Below the pieces are notes generated by a model. The model was not told where the DNA came from. It saw nothing but the letters and a program-made list of their open reading frames with translations, and ran no database searches. A DNA stretch of 34,364 bases, taken from positions 1 through 34,364 of the forward strand of contig NZ_JAJBJB010000004.1 in the NCBI RefSeq assembly GCF_021811845.1, written 5' to 3'. Made by a program: the position numbers and the translations under genes. Shown here in pieces: positions 1-10,416 of the stretch. Source of the DNA: Candidatus Cyrtobacter zanobii (GTDB lineage: Bacteria > Pseudomonadota > Alphaproteobacteria > Rickettsiales > Midichloriaceae). Numbering within the stretch: position 1 is the first letter of the stretch; the number at the start of each line of letters is the position of its first letter.

Positions 1-394
1 ATATCAATCTATATACTTTGGGTTGCTATAAATTGCGCTAATATCGCAGGGATTGTATACATATTTGCTTCCGAAAGTAAGATGATTATATGTAAAATTT
101 CTAACTTAATTTTTGCATCTATATATAGCGCCACATCCCGCATATGGCTAACGCGATATAAAATTATTACGCCAAAAGTAATTTTATTAAATCAACTCAA
201 TGATAATTAAGGTGTTTGTAAAGTAGGCACCATTTTACGATGCTTAAGGTATATCTATCGCTTAAGCCAAAAGAGATCGGAGAGGCGCATAACATAAATT
301 GCAGAATCGATGCTTTAAAAATCTGATTCTTAGTTGCAAAATTCGTATTTCAAAAAGCTTTATAAAAATTTTATAAAAATTTTTATAAAGTATG
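1..394. other. Intergenic stretch, no gene seen
   Basis: AT-rich sequence with no convincing coding frame. A 7-bp inverted repeat (GCTTAAG at 242-248 and CTTAAGC at 261-267, 12-nt loop) and an A/T palindromic run at about 355-388 are the only structures noticed. The A/T run sits just upstream of the promoter at 395 and could act as an UP-like element; that is inference. Confidence 0.5.
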
Positions 395-423
395 TTGACA
401 TCCTAGTGTTCTAGCGGAATAAT
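395..423 (+). promoter_or_regulatory. Sigma70-type promoter upstream of the orphan ORF
   Basis: TTGACA at 395-400 and AATAAT at 418-423 are separated by exactly 17 bases, with a strongly A/T-rich stretch just upstream. Transcription would start near 430 and give a G-rich untranslated leader of about 140 nt before the ATG at 570. This is one of the best promoter matches in the window. Confidence 0.6.
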
Positions 424-569
424 GCTAGCGTCCTTATGAAGTGATAGCTAAGTAGGCGGAGCTTATGGGGTAAGGTTCGGCTCTTGGAAGTTGCTTTGGG
501 CGCCATGTGGGGGTGCTGTGTTGTTTCGCGGCGTCGGTTGTGTAAATTCAATTGTTAATCTTTGGTATT

Positions 570-1007
570 ATGTGGGATTTTTTAGAGAATACTGATTTTT
601 CCTTGGAGGGTGTTCATGCAGATCTGTTAGTGATGTATGAAAGTATGGTGGGCCTTATGAGTGAGGCTAATGATTGGGCGAAAGAGCACGATTTTCTGCT
701 CTTTCCTGTGGCTAGGGCTCAGATCTACGGTGCTGGTGGTCTTCCTATTGGCACTCCGCAATTCGAACGGTTCCGTGAAGCCGATCCGTATCGTCAAGGC
801 GTCGATCGGTATAGTCCAGTCAATCCGTACCCTACAGTTGAGAAGCGTTCATTTGTGGTAGACCCTCAGTTTTATTTTCAACAGTACAATCTAGTCGAGG
901 GGGTGTACCCGGACCTCGGAGCACCCTCTCATGGTAGTAGTTTTGATGATAGAGGGTGTGGGTGGGGAAGTAGCTACCCTCGCGGTACGTCTAAAATCTG
1001 TTCATAA
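570..1007 (+). CDS. Hypothetical protein, G+C-richer than its surroundings
   Basis: A 145-residue protein from ATG 570; a TTG at 552 would add six residues. I do not recognise the family. The first 50 residues look helical and acidic. The rest is rich in Pro, Tyr, Gly, Arg and Asp (for example PYRQGVDRYSPVNPYP around residues 70-85), with no membrane segment or signal peptide. Codon choice uses many G/C-ending codons and CGN arginine codons, unlike the AT-ending codons of neighbouring genes, which suggests a different origin. A strong promoter-like sequence lies at 395-423. The stop falls 13 bases before the left end of the IS1-like element, so the insertion does not visibly truncate it. It could still be a remnant of a longer gene. 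Confidence 0.5.
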   Translation: MWDFLENTDFSLEGVHADLLVMYESMVGLMSEANDWAKEHDFLLFPVARAQIYGAGGLPIGTPQFERFREADPYRQGVDRYSPVNPYPTVEKRSFVVDPQFYFQQYNLVEGVYPDLGAPSHGSSFDDRGCGWGSSYPRGTSKICS

Positions 1008-1020
1008 TGGGTCCCTGCCT

Positions 1021-1828
1021 TATATTGTCGAGAGTCTTCACATTTAGATAGTATTTTGATAGAATGCTATTACAAATACTAAATGAGGTTGGTTTCAGAT
1101 GATCATTTGCAAAAGTTGTAAAAGCGAAGATACGCGTAAGAATGGCCGTGTGCGCGGGATTCAGCGCTATAAATGTAAAGCATGTGACTTGAATTTTGTG
1201 AATGGGGATCGTCGGTGCAAACGTGAAACAGCCGTCAAAAAGGCTCTTTGCGTGATCCTCTACAGCCTTGGGAAAGCCTCGTTTTCTATGCTCGGAAAAA
1301 TCTTAAATCACTCGCCATCCATCATTTATCGTTGGATCGTGGAGGCCATGGATAAGACTCCAGAATCCAGCATTTCGGGAGATATCCAGGAGATAGAGTT
1401 CGATGAAATGTGGCATTTTCTTCAAAAAAAAGTCAAAAACTCTGGGTCATCAAGGCAGTGGATCGTAGCAACCGGCGAACTATTGCCTGGGTTACAGGGG
1501 GTCGTGATGCTGCCAAGCGACTTTTTAAGAAAGTAGAGAATCTGGAAAATTGCCGATTTTATACGGATGATTGTGATGCATTTGCCAAAATTTTGCCTAA
1601 AAATCGCCATGTTATCGGCAAATCAGGAACCGTATGCATTGAGCGTGATAACGGCAACACAAGGCATCACCTTGGTCGCATGACCCGCCGCACAAAAATT
1701 GTATCCAAAAAAGAATCTATGGTTTATGGCACTATAAAGCTCTGATGCGCTCTTACAACACCGGAGATCTTTCAGCATTATCAGGATATATTATTATCTA
1801 TCTTTAGGTGAAAACTCTCAAAAATATA
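1021..1828 (+). mobile_element. IS1-family insertion sequence, decayed
   Basis: The element is bounded by imperfect inverted repeats of about 31 bp (left 1021-1051, right 1798-1828; 25 of 31 positions match by eye, core GAGAGTnTTCAC). It encloses a transposase in two frames, as in IS1-family elements. No matching target-site duplication is visible beside these ends, so the exact boundaries may be off by a few bases or the duplication has decayed. The transposase carries a premature stop (see the pseudogene entry), so this copy is probably immobile on its own. Confidence 0.7.
1099..1811 (+). pseudogene. IS1-family transposase (InsA/InsB' by -1 frameshift), with nonsense codon
   Basis: The upstream frame (1099-1536) begins with an InsA-type zinc finger (C4, C7, C26, C29) followed by a helix-turn-helix-like part. 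The catalytic IS1 region continues in the -1 frame (open to 1745), including FYTDD and CIERDN motifs. The two join at an A8 run (1424-1431) that reads A_AAA_AAA in frame, a classic slippery heptamer; IS1 is known to make its transposase by -1 frameshifting at such a run. The catalytic frame is cut by TGA at 1743-1745. The frame reopens immediately and reads through to LLSIFR and a stop at 1809-1811, as IS1 transposases typically end. A TGG-to-TGA change at a Trp codon would explain this. TGA is used as an ordinary stop in cydB and the VOC gene here, so recoding is unlikely. Confidence 0.75.
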
Positions 1829-1989
1829 TTCTAAAGCATACTTTTTCTATCTTTAGTAAGCAATGCCATAATCTTTGATTAAATTCTATCTGTTATATCA
1901 TGCCTGTGTACCGCAAAGGACATATCCATTAACTAACTATAGCATCCAGCTACAACCATAAATCTTGTGACAACACTATCTAATAGCCT

Positions 1990-2784
1990 TCAAAGGGTAA
2001 TTGCAGAAATCTGACAACCATGGCCATTCATTGCGAGCTTAGCACTCCGTCTATAGCTAAAAAATAGATTTGGATTTGAAAATGTATCAAGGTCGAGGTT
2101 ATCTATAGATATTAGACCTACCCTCCTCATTATTAATACTGCATAACCACTAAGATCAAATAAATACTTCTGATCCTTAAACAGCAATGGGGTAAAAAAC
2201 GACGACGCTTCCATGTCATGTGATAAAAACTCGTCCTTAAACTCAAAATTTACTTCGTAATTATACTTGCAAATACAGGGCCCTATTGCTGCCACAAGTT
2301 TATTACTAGCAACATTCATAGCATTTATAGTACTTTCTATAACACCACCAATTAGCCCCCTCCAGCCCACATGGATTGCTGCAATAACCATACCGTCTGT
2401 CATCAATATTGGAATACAATCTGCTGTAAAGATGCCTACTGCAACACCAGGCCTATCCGTAATTAAAGCATCACACTGCACATCATATGTATTATCATTG
2501 ATTGACGAAACATACACAACATTTTTAGTATGCTTCTGCATAGCGAATTTTATATCATGCTGCGCTCCAAGAGCAGCTGATGCTATTCTTAAATTGGACC
2601 GCACTTCATCGCTATCGCGCTGGTTGATAGAGTAACTCAACGAATTGCACACCCCAGAACCCAAACCACCATTTCTACTAAAGAATCTGTGAGATACCCT
2701 GCCTAGGCTTGAAAGAAGCCCACTCTGAAAAGAGTGGGCTTTAGCATACTCGGAAAAGTACTTAATACCTTCAGTTCCTATCAT
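1990..2784 (-). CDS. pgeF: Peptidoglycan editing factor PgeF / YfiH family (multicopper-oxidase-like fold)
   Basis: A 264-residue protein of the YfiH/DUF152 family. The predicted metal/active-site residues are visible: His85 (AMQKH), Cys123 (TADCIPIL) and His138 (AIHVGWRG), followed by the GPCIC...YEV segment near 168-177. Family members have been described as polyphenol oxidases, as purine nucleoside phosphorylases and, in E. coli, as an editing enzyme that removes mis-incorporated amino acids from peptidoglycan precursors; the last is most relevant beside wall-synthesis genes such as PBP1a and mreC. The ATG lies inside the dnaK 3' end (14-bp overlap), so translation is probably coupled and the two share a transcript. 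Length is normal for the family. Confidence 0.88.
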   Translation of the reverse strand: MIGTEGIKYFSEYAKAHSFQSGLLSSLGRVSHRFFSRNGGLGSGVCNSLSYSINQRDSDEVRSNLRIASAALGAQHDIKFAMQKHTKNVVYVSSINDNTYDVQCDALITDRPGVAVGIFTADCIPILMTDGMVIAAIHVGWRGLIGGVIESTINAMNVASNKLVAAIGPCICKYNYEVNFEFKDEFLSHDMEASSFFTPLLFKDQKYLFDLSGYAVLIMRRVGLISIDNLDLDTFSNPNLFFSYRRSAKLAMNGHGCQISAITL

Positions 2785-4684
2785 CCTTTTTATTTACCTC
2801 CTCAAATTCACCATCTACTACAGTTTCGTCACCAGATGAAGAATTTTGATCGCTTCCTGAAGGATTTTGCTCATTTTGAGAAGTTTGGCTATAGATTTTT
2901 TCTCCTATTTTCATCGATGCAGTTGTTAAAGCCTGAATCTTAGATTTTAAATCCTCTGCATCTCCAGATGATAATGAGTCTTTTAATGAAGATATAGCAT
3001 CTTCAACTTCTTTTTTCTCACCATCTGAAAGTTTTGCCGCATGTTCTCTAAGGTTTTTTTCTGTATTATAAATCAAGCTATCAGCCTGATTTTTCAGATC
3101 TACCAACTCTTTTCTTTTATTATCCTCATCAGCATGTTGCTCAGCCTCCTTAACCATCTTATCAATTTCAGAATCTGATAACCCACCTGAAGATTGTATT
3201 GTGATGCGTTGCTCCTTATTAGTAGCCCTATCCCTTGCAGAAACATGTAGTATACCGTTAGCATCTACATCAAACGTTACCTCTATTTGAGGCAAACCTC
3301 TAGGTGCTGGTGGAATACCCTCTAAATTGAATTGCCCAAGTAATTTATTATCAGCAACCATGGACCTCTCACCCTGAAATACTCTAATAGTAACCGCCTG
3401 TTGATTATCCTCTGCAGTTGAGAATACCTGGCTTTTCTTAGTAGGTATTGTGGTATTTCTGTCTATAAGTGCCGTAAAAACGCCACCTAATGTTTCTATA
3501 CCAATAGAAAGTGGGGTTACATCTAAAAGAACAAGATCCTTCACTTCACCGCTTAATATAGCACCTTGAATTGCAGCACCCATTGCAACAACCTCATCAG
3601 GATTTACACTCTTGTTTGGCTCCTTACCAAAGAAATTTTTTACAGTTTCTATAACTTTAGGCATCCTTGTCATCCCACCTACCAGAACGACTTCATCTAT
3701 TTTATCTGGCGTAAGCCCAGCATCTTTTAAAGCAGCCTTGCACGGCGCTATGCTTTTTTCTATAAGATCACCAACCAAACTCTCTAATTTTGCCCTAGAT
3801 ATCTTTATATGTAAGTGCTTTGGCCCTGTCGCATCTGCAGTAATATACGGAAGATTTATTTCGGTTTCTAGCGCACTTGAGAGTTCTATTTTAGCCTTCT
3901 CAGCGGCCTCCTTCAGCCTCTGTATTGCAAGCGGATCCTTAGAAATATCAACGCCACTAGTGCTCTTGAATTCTTTGCATAGAAAATCCTGTATTCTCAG
4001 ATCAAAATCCTCACCGCCAAGGAATGTATCACCGTTTGTAGATTTTACCTCTATAACCCCGTCATCCATTTCCAGAATCGAGATATCAAAGGTCCCACCA
4101 CCTAAATCATATACAGCTATAGTTCGTGAGCCCTTTTTCTCAAAACCATATGCCATGGCTGCTGCCGTAGGCTCATTAACTATCCTTAGAACATCAAGCC
4201 CTGCAATCTTTCCAGCATCTTTTGTGGCCTGCCTTTGAGAATCATTAAAATAAGCAGGAACTGTAATTACAGCCTTATCAACTTTTTTACCAAGAAAATC
4301 TTCGGCAGTTTTTTTCATCTTCATTAAAATTTCTGCAGAAATTTGGCTTGGCGCCATTGGCTGACCTGAAATTTTAACCCATGCATCACCATTATTTGCT
4401 TCCACAACATCAAAAGGCACTTTTGATGTAAATTCCTTTGTTTCTTTGTCCTTAAATCTTCTACCTATCAAACGCTTCACTGCATACACAGTACCTTTAG
4501 GATTTGTTACTGCTTGCCTCTTTGCAGCCTGTCCAACTAACCTTTCACCACTAGCAGTTTTTGCAAATATAGAAGGAGTGGTCCTTGCACCTTCAGAATT
4601 CTCTATTACCTTAGCCTGCTTCCCTTCCATAACAGCAACACATGAATTTGTCGTGCCAAGATCTATACCTATAACGCTACTCAT
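2771..4684 (-). CDS. dnaK: Chaperone protein DnaK (Hsp70)
   Basis: A full-length 637-residue Hsp70. The N-terminal ATPase domain (to about residue 385) shows the phosphate-binding motif [14 protein letters not shown], the [12 protein letters not shown] motif and [10 protein letters not shown]. The substrate-binding domain and helical lid follow. The C-terminal tail is Ser/Gln/Asp-rich and ends near [14 protein letters not shown], where many DnaKs have an EEVD-like end. It is a cytosolic ATP-dependent chaperone working with DnaJ and GrpE. No dnaJ follows, unlike in many bacteria; pgeF overlaps the 3' end instead. Upstream about 400 bp are gene-free. No convincing Shine-Dalgarno sequence precedes the ATG (GAGA lies only 1-2 bases away, too close). 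Confidence 0.98.
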   Translation of the reverse strand: MSSVIGIDLGTTNSCVAVMEGKQAKVIENSEGARTTPSIFAKTASGERLVGQAAKRQAVTNPKGTVYAVKRLIGRRFKDKETKEFTSKVPFDVVEANNGDAWVKISGQPMAPSQISAEILMKMKKTAEDFLGKKVDKAVITVPAYFNDSQRQATKDAGKIAGLDVLRIVNEPTAAAMAYGFEKKGSRTIAVYDLGGGTFDISILEMDDGVIEVKSTNGDTFLGGEDFDLRIQDFLCKEFKSTSGVDISKDPLAIQRLKEAAEKAKIELSSALETEINLPYITADATGPKHLHIKISRAKLESLVGDLIEKSIAPCKAALKDAGLTPDKIDEVVLVGGMTRMPKVIETVKNFFGKEPNKSVNPDEVVAMGAAIQGAILSGEVKDLVLLDVTPLSIGIETLGGVFTALIDRNTTIPTKKSQVFSTAEDNQQAVTIRVFQGERSMVADNKLLGQFNLEGIPPAPRGLPQIEVTFDVDANGILHVSARDRATNKEQRITIQSSGGLSDSEIDKMVKEAEQHADEDNKRKELVDLKNQADSLIYNTEKNLREHAAKLSDGEKKEVEDAISSLKDSLSSGDAEDLKSKIQALTTASMKIGEKIYSQTSQNEQNPSGSDQNSSSGDETVVDGEFEEVNKKDDRN

Positions 4685-5100
4685 TTCTCAGATAAAAATA
4701 AATGAACCTTAACGTCGATATAGTAAGACTCAAAAAAGTTACAAGCCCCACAAAAAAAATATCACTAAATATATAAGACGTATCTTCAGAATGTCTTTAT
4801 AGCCACATATAAGTGGGTATATAAGTACACTTGCATCCAGCATTATAGCATGAGTGTATGGATGAAGTACTATAGCTAGCCTATGATGTAATGTCACAAA
4901 CTATATTACTTGTGTTTAATTATTCGCAACCTTGATACACAGGCACAATGCAAATAACGACGTATTCAAATTTAGGCACTAGTGTTTCGCAGCCAATGCT
5001 AAATACAAATCTGAAGAAATAACATTCTTACACCCATACATAGCAGCACTTTATTAAGCACCCATGCCTCAATCCAATATTGAACTGGATCGACTTTCTA
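4685..5100. other. Gene-free region upstream of dnaK
   Basis: About 415 bp with stops in all frames and no RNA gene recognised. It should contain the dnaK promoter (minus strand). A small inverted repeat (ATCCA...TGGAT, about 5072-5091) lies just past the end of the doubtful small ORF at 5101-5385. Confidence 0.4.
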
Positions 5101-5385
5101 TCACCTCCCCTTGCCTGATGATACTAGCCCCTGCCCCTTGTCCAGTCCTTGCAGTACAGGCTGCGCTCCAATATTCATGGGGCTATTGATCTCTCTACCA
5201 AAACCAATAGAGCCCAAAACACTAAACGGTGTACATTTATTAAACATTTTACCAAGTTCTGCAGATAAGCTTAGCGTATCCATACCTTTAAAAACCCCAA
5301 CCGCATCACTCAGCATGGAGCCAATAGGATTCGGCCCACCTAATTCATTAAGGCCACGATTAATAGGCTGACTGAACGACATCAT
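5101..5385 (-). CDS. Possible small hypothetical protein (doubtful)
   Basis: An open frame of 94 residues from ATG 5385 (a TTG at 5400 would add five). The product is rich in Gly, Leu, Ser and Pro with repeated short hydrophobic turns (for example GGPNPIGSMLSDAVGVFKGMD), without a recognisable domain, signal peptide or membrane helix. It is somewhat richer in G+C than the flanking intergenic DNA, which favours a real or recently lost gene, but no ribosome binding site or promoter was seen. The opposite strand is also open over most of this length, which weakens the case. Confidence 0.35.
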   Translation of the reverse strand: MMSFSQPINRGLNELGGPNPIGSMLSDAVGVFKGMDTLSLSAELGKMFNKCTPFSVLGSIGFGREINSPMNIGAQPVLQGLDKGQGLVSSGKGR

Positions 5386-5400
5386 CGCTATAAAATCCAA

Positions 5401-6248
5401 ATAACTGAGGCCGCATCACAGCAAATACACACCGCGCATAAAACGCACCACGCATAAGCTGCTAACCCCTTACATAAGGCTATAATAGCTCTAGGACAAG
5501 TTCAATTGTATATACTATTAATTAATAATATTATATGAACTATAGTGAAAGCAAAATGTGTGAAGAAACAAATAATGTTTTACCATATTGCCAGTACTTA
5601 TGCTTTAAAAACCGTCCAATGCTTTACTGCACAAGCTATATTACATCAACCATATATCCGATATAGCTAGAGCATCTTAAAGTGGTTACCAACCTTATAA
5701 ACACCGTAATTATCGTTGAGTTAATTTAATAAAATTACTTCCTATGTAATAATTTTTTATATCGCTTGAGTTATAGCTTGGGCAACAGAGCATGAGACGG
5801 TTTGTAAGGCGTGAATAGAGATAATTTTGGCATAAATTGCCCCGTTTATTTCTCAATCTTATCTGCCTCTGCTATATATTCCAGCAGATTAGCGCACTGC
5901 AATGTAATAACTTCATACAACACTTAGCCATATTATTCTATACTGGGTTTACGGCATTGCTTACCAAAGACAGAAAAAGTACGCTTGAGAATATATTTTT
6001 TGAAATTTTCGCAGATTTTGCGCAAATTCTCGCGAAAAAATTACTGAATTAATGTTTTTTCTCAACAAAGCCATCTTTGATAAGAAATACAGGATTTACT
6101 AGTCTTGCTCAAGTAACTCTATCAACGATTGTTCTGTGTTCTTAATATAGTATTTGCAATGAACGCCTATCCTATCTAAAAACATTATCTCGACACGAAA
6201 TATACACAACAAGCACCGCAGTGAGTGCTACTAGACAGACATCAATAA
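5401..6248. other. Long gene-free region downstream of 16S rRNA
   Basis: About 850 bp between the small ORF and the 16S trailer. It contains one copy of the dispersed inverted-repeat element (5772-5876) and otherwise no convincing gene. A short plus-strand open frame (5837-6052) runs out of that repeat into A/T-rich DNA and looks accidental. No 23S, 5S, tRNA-Ile or tRNA-Ala is present, so the 16S gene is solitary. Confidence 0.55.
5772..5876 (+). repeat. MITE-like dispersed repeat, copy A (105 bp)
   Basis: The element begins TATAGCTTGGGCA and ends TGCCTCTGCTATA, giving imperfect 13-bp terminal inverted repeats with TA-type ends. Inner arms (GAGAC near the left, TCTCA near the right) extend the partial palindrome. 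It is about 94% identical over its whole 105 bp to copy B at 10204-10308 (six differences by eye). No coding capacity, which suggests a non-autonomous element mobilised by a transposase elsewhere, or a palindromic repeat spread by another route. Confidence 0.75.
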
Positions 6249-6277
6249 TAAACAGAAAAGGTGTAAGACAGCGGTAG
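6249..6277 (-). other. 3' arm of the pre-16S processing stem
   Basis: The plus strand here closely matches the minus strand at 7886-7913 (shared blocks TAAACAGAAAAG and AAGACAGCGGTA), so leader and trailer of a solitary pre-16S transcript can pair into a long stem enclosing the rRNA. Such stems are the usual RNase III substrate in 16S maturation. Between this arm and the mature 3' end is a perfect 7-bp hairpin (GTATCAC 6288-6294 / GTGATAC 6302-6308, 7-nt loop). Confidence 0.65.
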
Positions 6278-6312
6278 TATTTAATAAGTATCACCGAGAA
6301 AGTGATACAAGC

Positions 6313-7812
<1,500 letters not shown>

Positions 7813-7885
7813 TGATCCAAAACTCTATAAGCAACTGACTTGCTACTAGTAAGCAGCAATAAGCTAACAAATAGAGCTCGTTAAT

Positions 7886-7948
7886 TACCGCTGTCTTACC
7901 TCTTTTCTGTTTATACTTTTCAAAAGAGAAGAGATGATTTACATCTCT
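7886..7948 (-). other. Pre-16S leader: 5' processing arm and leader hairpin
   Basis: Positions 7886-7913 form the 5' arm that pairs with 6249-6277 across the whole 16S gene. Just upstream in the transcript, AGAGATG (7930-7936) and CATCTCT (7942-7948) form a perfect 7-bp hairpin with a 5-nt loop. The leader is about 145 nt long from the predicted start site. Confidence 0.6.
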
Positions 7949-7962
7949 CGAAGAGGGCCGTA

Positions 7963-7991
7963 TTTATAACCACGATTCCCTTAGGTGTCAA
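7963..7991 (-). promoter_or_regulatory. 16S rRNA promoter
   Basis: On the minus strand TTGACA (7991-7986) and TATAAA (7968-7963) are separated by exactly 17 bases, a near-consensus sigma70 promoter. Transcription would start near 7956. It lies back-to-back with priA, whose ATG is only about 30 bases away on the other strand, so the two control regions overlap. Confidence 0.75.
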
Positions 7992-8022
7992 CTACAACTT
8001 TTGAAATTTTTTATAAAATTTA

Positions 8023-9978
8023 ATGAATAATTATAAAAATATGGATCTAAAGCAGGTTTTACTGCCTATTAGGACTACAAAAACTTTTTCATATTTTACT
8101 AAAGACGAAGAATTAAGTGAAGGAAATTTAGTAGAAGTTGAATTTGGGAGGCAAAATCTTGTTGGCATGGTGAGCACACAAACAGTATCAGACGTAAAAA
8201 ATTTAGGTACAATTAAGCATATCAACAAAAAACTACCATATCAGTTCAAAAAGAATTTTATAAATTTCATTAATAGCGCATCCAATTACAACATCTCTGA
8301 GCCAGGCCTGATATTGAAATTATGTACAACTGATTTATCTGGCGGCAGCAGAGATAAAGAAATTAAGGAAGAGAATTTTGCATACCAACCAAATATAGTA
8401 CTGTCCAACCAACAAGAGCAGGCCCTGCGCTCCATACTATCTGCTAATAATCCTATACTATTAGATGGCGTTACTGGCTCTGGTAAAACAGAATTATACT
8501 GCTATGCAATATATGAAATGATCAAAACATCAGGGCAAGCACTAATATTACTACCAGAGATAGCATTGGCAACCCAAATATCAGGACGCATCGCGCATAT
8601 TTTTGGAAAAGATAGCGTTGTCAATTGGCATTCAGGAATATCACAGGCCAAAAAAAGAGTAATATGGAAAAATGTAATCAACGGTAAGATAAAATTAGTA
8701 ATAGGCGCAAGAAGCGCCCTATTTTTGCCGTTTCTTGATCTTAAAATTATTATAGTGGATGAAGAACATGACTCCTCATTTAAACAAGAGGAATCTGTTA
8801 TATATAACGCAAGAGACATGGCTATTTTAAGAGCACATGAAGAAAAATGTAAAATCGTATTATCATCCGCAACACCATCACTTGAAAGTAGGCTGAATGC
8901 ACAAACTGGAAAGTACACGGCCGTTAAACTTGAAACAAGGTTCGGACAAAGCAAACTGCCAAAAGTCAAAATCATTGATATGCGCAAAGATGCCTCCAAT
9001 CAATTCAGCTGGATCTCAAATGAGCTTATCTCCTCAATCCATGCAACCCTAAGCATCAATAAGCAATCCATGTTGTTTTTAAATAGAAAGGGTTATGCGC
9101 CACTTAGCATATGCCTAAACTGCGGATATAAAGAAAAATGCCCATATTGCTCATTTTCATTAGCCTTCTATAAATCAAGCAATACACTAAAATGTCACTA
9201 CTGCAATTATCAGTGCACCGATATATCAACAACTTGCAAGCACTGCAATTATACTAAAGTACAATTACGAGGGATTGGTATAGAAAAAATTGAAGAAGAC
9301 ATAAAAATATTGTTCCCAGAAGCAAGAATTATTGCCTTAGATAGCAACGCAATCTCAACATATGAGAAAGCCGCAAAGTTAATTACAGCAATCTCTGCAA
9401 AACAATTTGATATCATAATTGGAACGCAAGTAATAGCAAAAGGGTTAGACTTTGAATCTATGCACCTAGTTGGAGTTATACAAGCAGACCCATATTGCCA
9501 TGATTGCGATATACGCGGCATAGAGAAATCATACCAGCTATTGAATCAAATTGCAGGAAGGGCCGGAAGAAAAGAACAACAAGGAGTTGTACTTATGCAA
9601 TCCTATAATACTAGCAACCCACTACTCACCAACATATTATTCAAAAAAGAAAAATTTTTAGAAGAAGAATTAACTGATAGAAACACATCATATATGCCAC
9701 CATTTTCTAGATTAATATCTATTAACGCATCTGCAAAAAATGAAGAAAAATTAATTGATTATATGCATAAACTCAGAGATGCCGCGCCAGATATAGAAAT
9801 ATTAGGCCCAGCCCCCTCACCTATTAACATGATAAGGAATAAATATAGATATAGAATGGTTGTGCAATCCACCAAAGGGCTAAAAATACAGAAGGTAGTC
9901 AAACATTGGATAGATTCAGTCAAAAAGCCAGCATCAATACAACTTACTATAGATGTTGACCCATATAGTTTTCTGTAA
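8023..9978 (+). CDS. priA: Replication restart helicase PriA
   Basis: A 651-residue superfamily 2 DNA helicase that reloads the replicative helicase at stalled forks. Walker A is GVTGSGKT (149-156) and the Walker B box is DEEH (246-249). The zinc-binding insertion follows with Cys364, 367, 373, 376, 391, 394, 405 and 408, and motifs V/VI appear as GTQVIAKGLDF and QIAGRAGR. It is shorter than the roughly 730 residues of E. coli PriA, mainly in the N-terminal DNA-binding part. The start is ATG 8023 (an alternative at 8041); the preceding bases are A/T only, with no Shine-Dalgarno sequence. It is divergent from the 16S gene. Confidence 0.96.
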   Translation: MNNYKNMDLKQVLLPIRTTKTFSYFTKDEELSEGNLVEVEFGRQNLVGMVSTQTVSDVKNLGTIKHINKKLPYQFKKNFINFINSASNYNISEPGLILKLCTTDLSGGSRDKEIKEENFAYQPNIVLSNQQEQALRSILSANNPILLDGVTGSGKTELYCYAIYEMIKTSGQALILLPEIALATQISGRIAHIFGKDSVVNWHSGISQAKKRVIWKNVINGKIKLVIGARSALFLPFLDLKIIIVDEEHDSSFKQEESVIYNARDMAILRAHEEKCKIVLSSATPSLESRLNAQTGKYTAVKLETRFGQSKLPKVKIIDMRKDASNQFSWISNELISSIHATLSINKQSMLFLNRKGYAPLSICLNCGYKEKCPYCSFSLAFYKSSNTLKCHYCNYQCTDISTTCKHCNYTKVQLRGIGIEKIEEDIKILFPEARIIALDSNAISTYEKAAKLITAISAKQFDIIIGTQVIAKGLDFESMHLVGVIQADPYCHDCDIRGIEKSYQLLNQIAGRAGRKEQQGVVLMQSYNTSNPLLTNILFKKEKFLEEELTDRNTSYMPPFSRLISINASAKNEEKLIDYMHKLRDAAPDIEILGPAPSPINMIRNKYRYRMVVQSTKGLKIQKVVKHWIDSVKKPASIQLTIDVDPYSFL

Positions 9979-10002
9979 TAGTTGAAATATATACAATGAA
10001 CA

Positions 10003-10024
10003 ACCCCGTAGCAAGCTACGGGGT
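10003..10024 (+). terminator. Hairpin downstream of priA
   Basis: ACCCCGTAGC and GCTACGGGGT form a perfect 10-bp stem around AA (the closing pairs probably open into a CAAG loop). It begins 24 bases after the priA stop. Only ATCTAAAACAATCTT follows, so there is no strong U-run. It may be a terminator or a small repeated palindrome; a second related palindrome follows at once. Confidence 0.45.
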
Positions 10025-10040
10025 ATCTAAAACAATCTTA

Positions 10041-10078
10041 ATTCCCGTATATTAATTACGCAGCAAGCTGCGGGGAAT
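10041..10078. repeat. Second palindrome, interrupted
   Basis: The core CGCAGCAAGCTGCG (10059-10072) is palindromic and resembles the preceding hairpin (AGCAAGCT centre, CGGGG end). Outer arms ATTCCC (10041-10046) and GGGAAT (10073-10078) also pair, but the left arm is separated from the core by 12 bases. Without those bases the whole would be one perfect 26-bp palindrome. Confidence 0.45.
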
Positions 10079-10203
10079 ACAACCCTAAAAGAGATTTAAC
10101 TGATATGTAGCAGTAGATGCTTAAACTGTCTACCATGTAAATAAGGATGGAATAGGCTATGCATCAGCCATAAAGATTGCAAATTTCATATCATCGTTTT
10201 TCA

Positions 10204-10308
10204 TATAGCTTGGGCAACAGAGCATGAGACGGTTTGTAAGACGTGAATAGAGATAATTTTGGCATAAATTGCCCTGTTTATTTCTCAATCTCATTTGCCT
10301 CCGCCATA
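10204..10308 (+). repeat. MITE-like dispersed repeat, copy B (105 bp)
   Basis: It has the same left end as copy A (TATAGCTTGGGCA) and the same length and internal sequence, with about six base differences. The right end is TGCCTCCGCCATA, so its terminal inverted repeat is slightly more degraded than in copy A. Confidence 0.75.
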
Positions 10309-10416
10309 CATTAATCTATCTACATAAAGTTTATTGATTTGTAATTTATAAGTCGCTGTGATAGACAATTCCTGTACTTGCTGCTGTATTTGGCTTGCGA
10401 ACATTTTAGAAAATTT

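Larger units (their letters stand above)
9979..10416. other. Intergenic region with palindromes and repeat copy B
   Basis: About 440 bp between priA and the inositol-phosphatase gene. It holds two related palindromes (10003-10024 and 10041-10078) and the MITE-like repeat at 10204-10308. Nothing else was recognised. Confidence 0.5.

Noticed and set aside
1743-1745. UGA read as tryptophan (alternative genetic code)
   Set aside because: The in-frame TGA in the IS1 transposase would fit a Trp, but cydB, motA and the VOC gene end normally at TGA, so a nonsense mutation is simpler.
3612-4238. 208-codon plus-strand open frame
   Set aside because: It is antisense to dnaK, with hydrophobic low-complexity content; a shadow of the real gene.
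4718-4745. Heat-shock-type promoter before dnaK (CTTG at 4745-4742, CTATAT at 4723-4718, minus strand, 18-base spacer)
   Set aside because: Only a partial match to the alphaproteobacterial RpoH consensus; too weak to call in AT-rich DNA.
5837-6052. 71-codon open frame on the plus strand
   Set aside because: It begins inside repeat copy A and runs into A/T-rich DNA with no start signal or family resemblance.
8502-8999. 165-codon minus-strand open frame
   Set aside because: Antisense to the priA helicase core, no domain, no start context.
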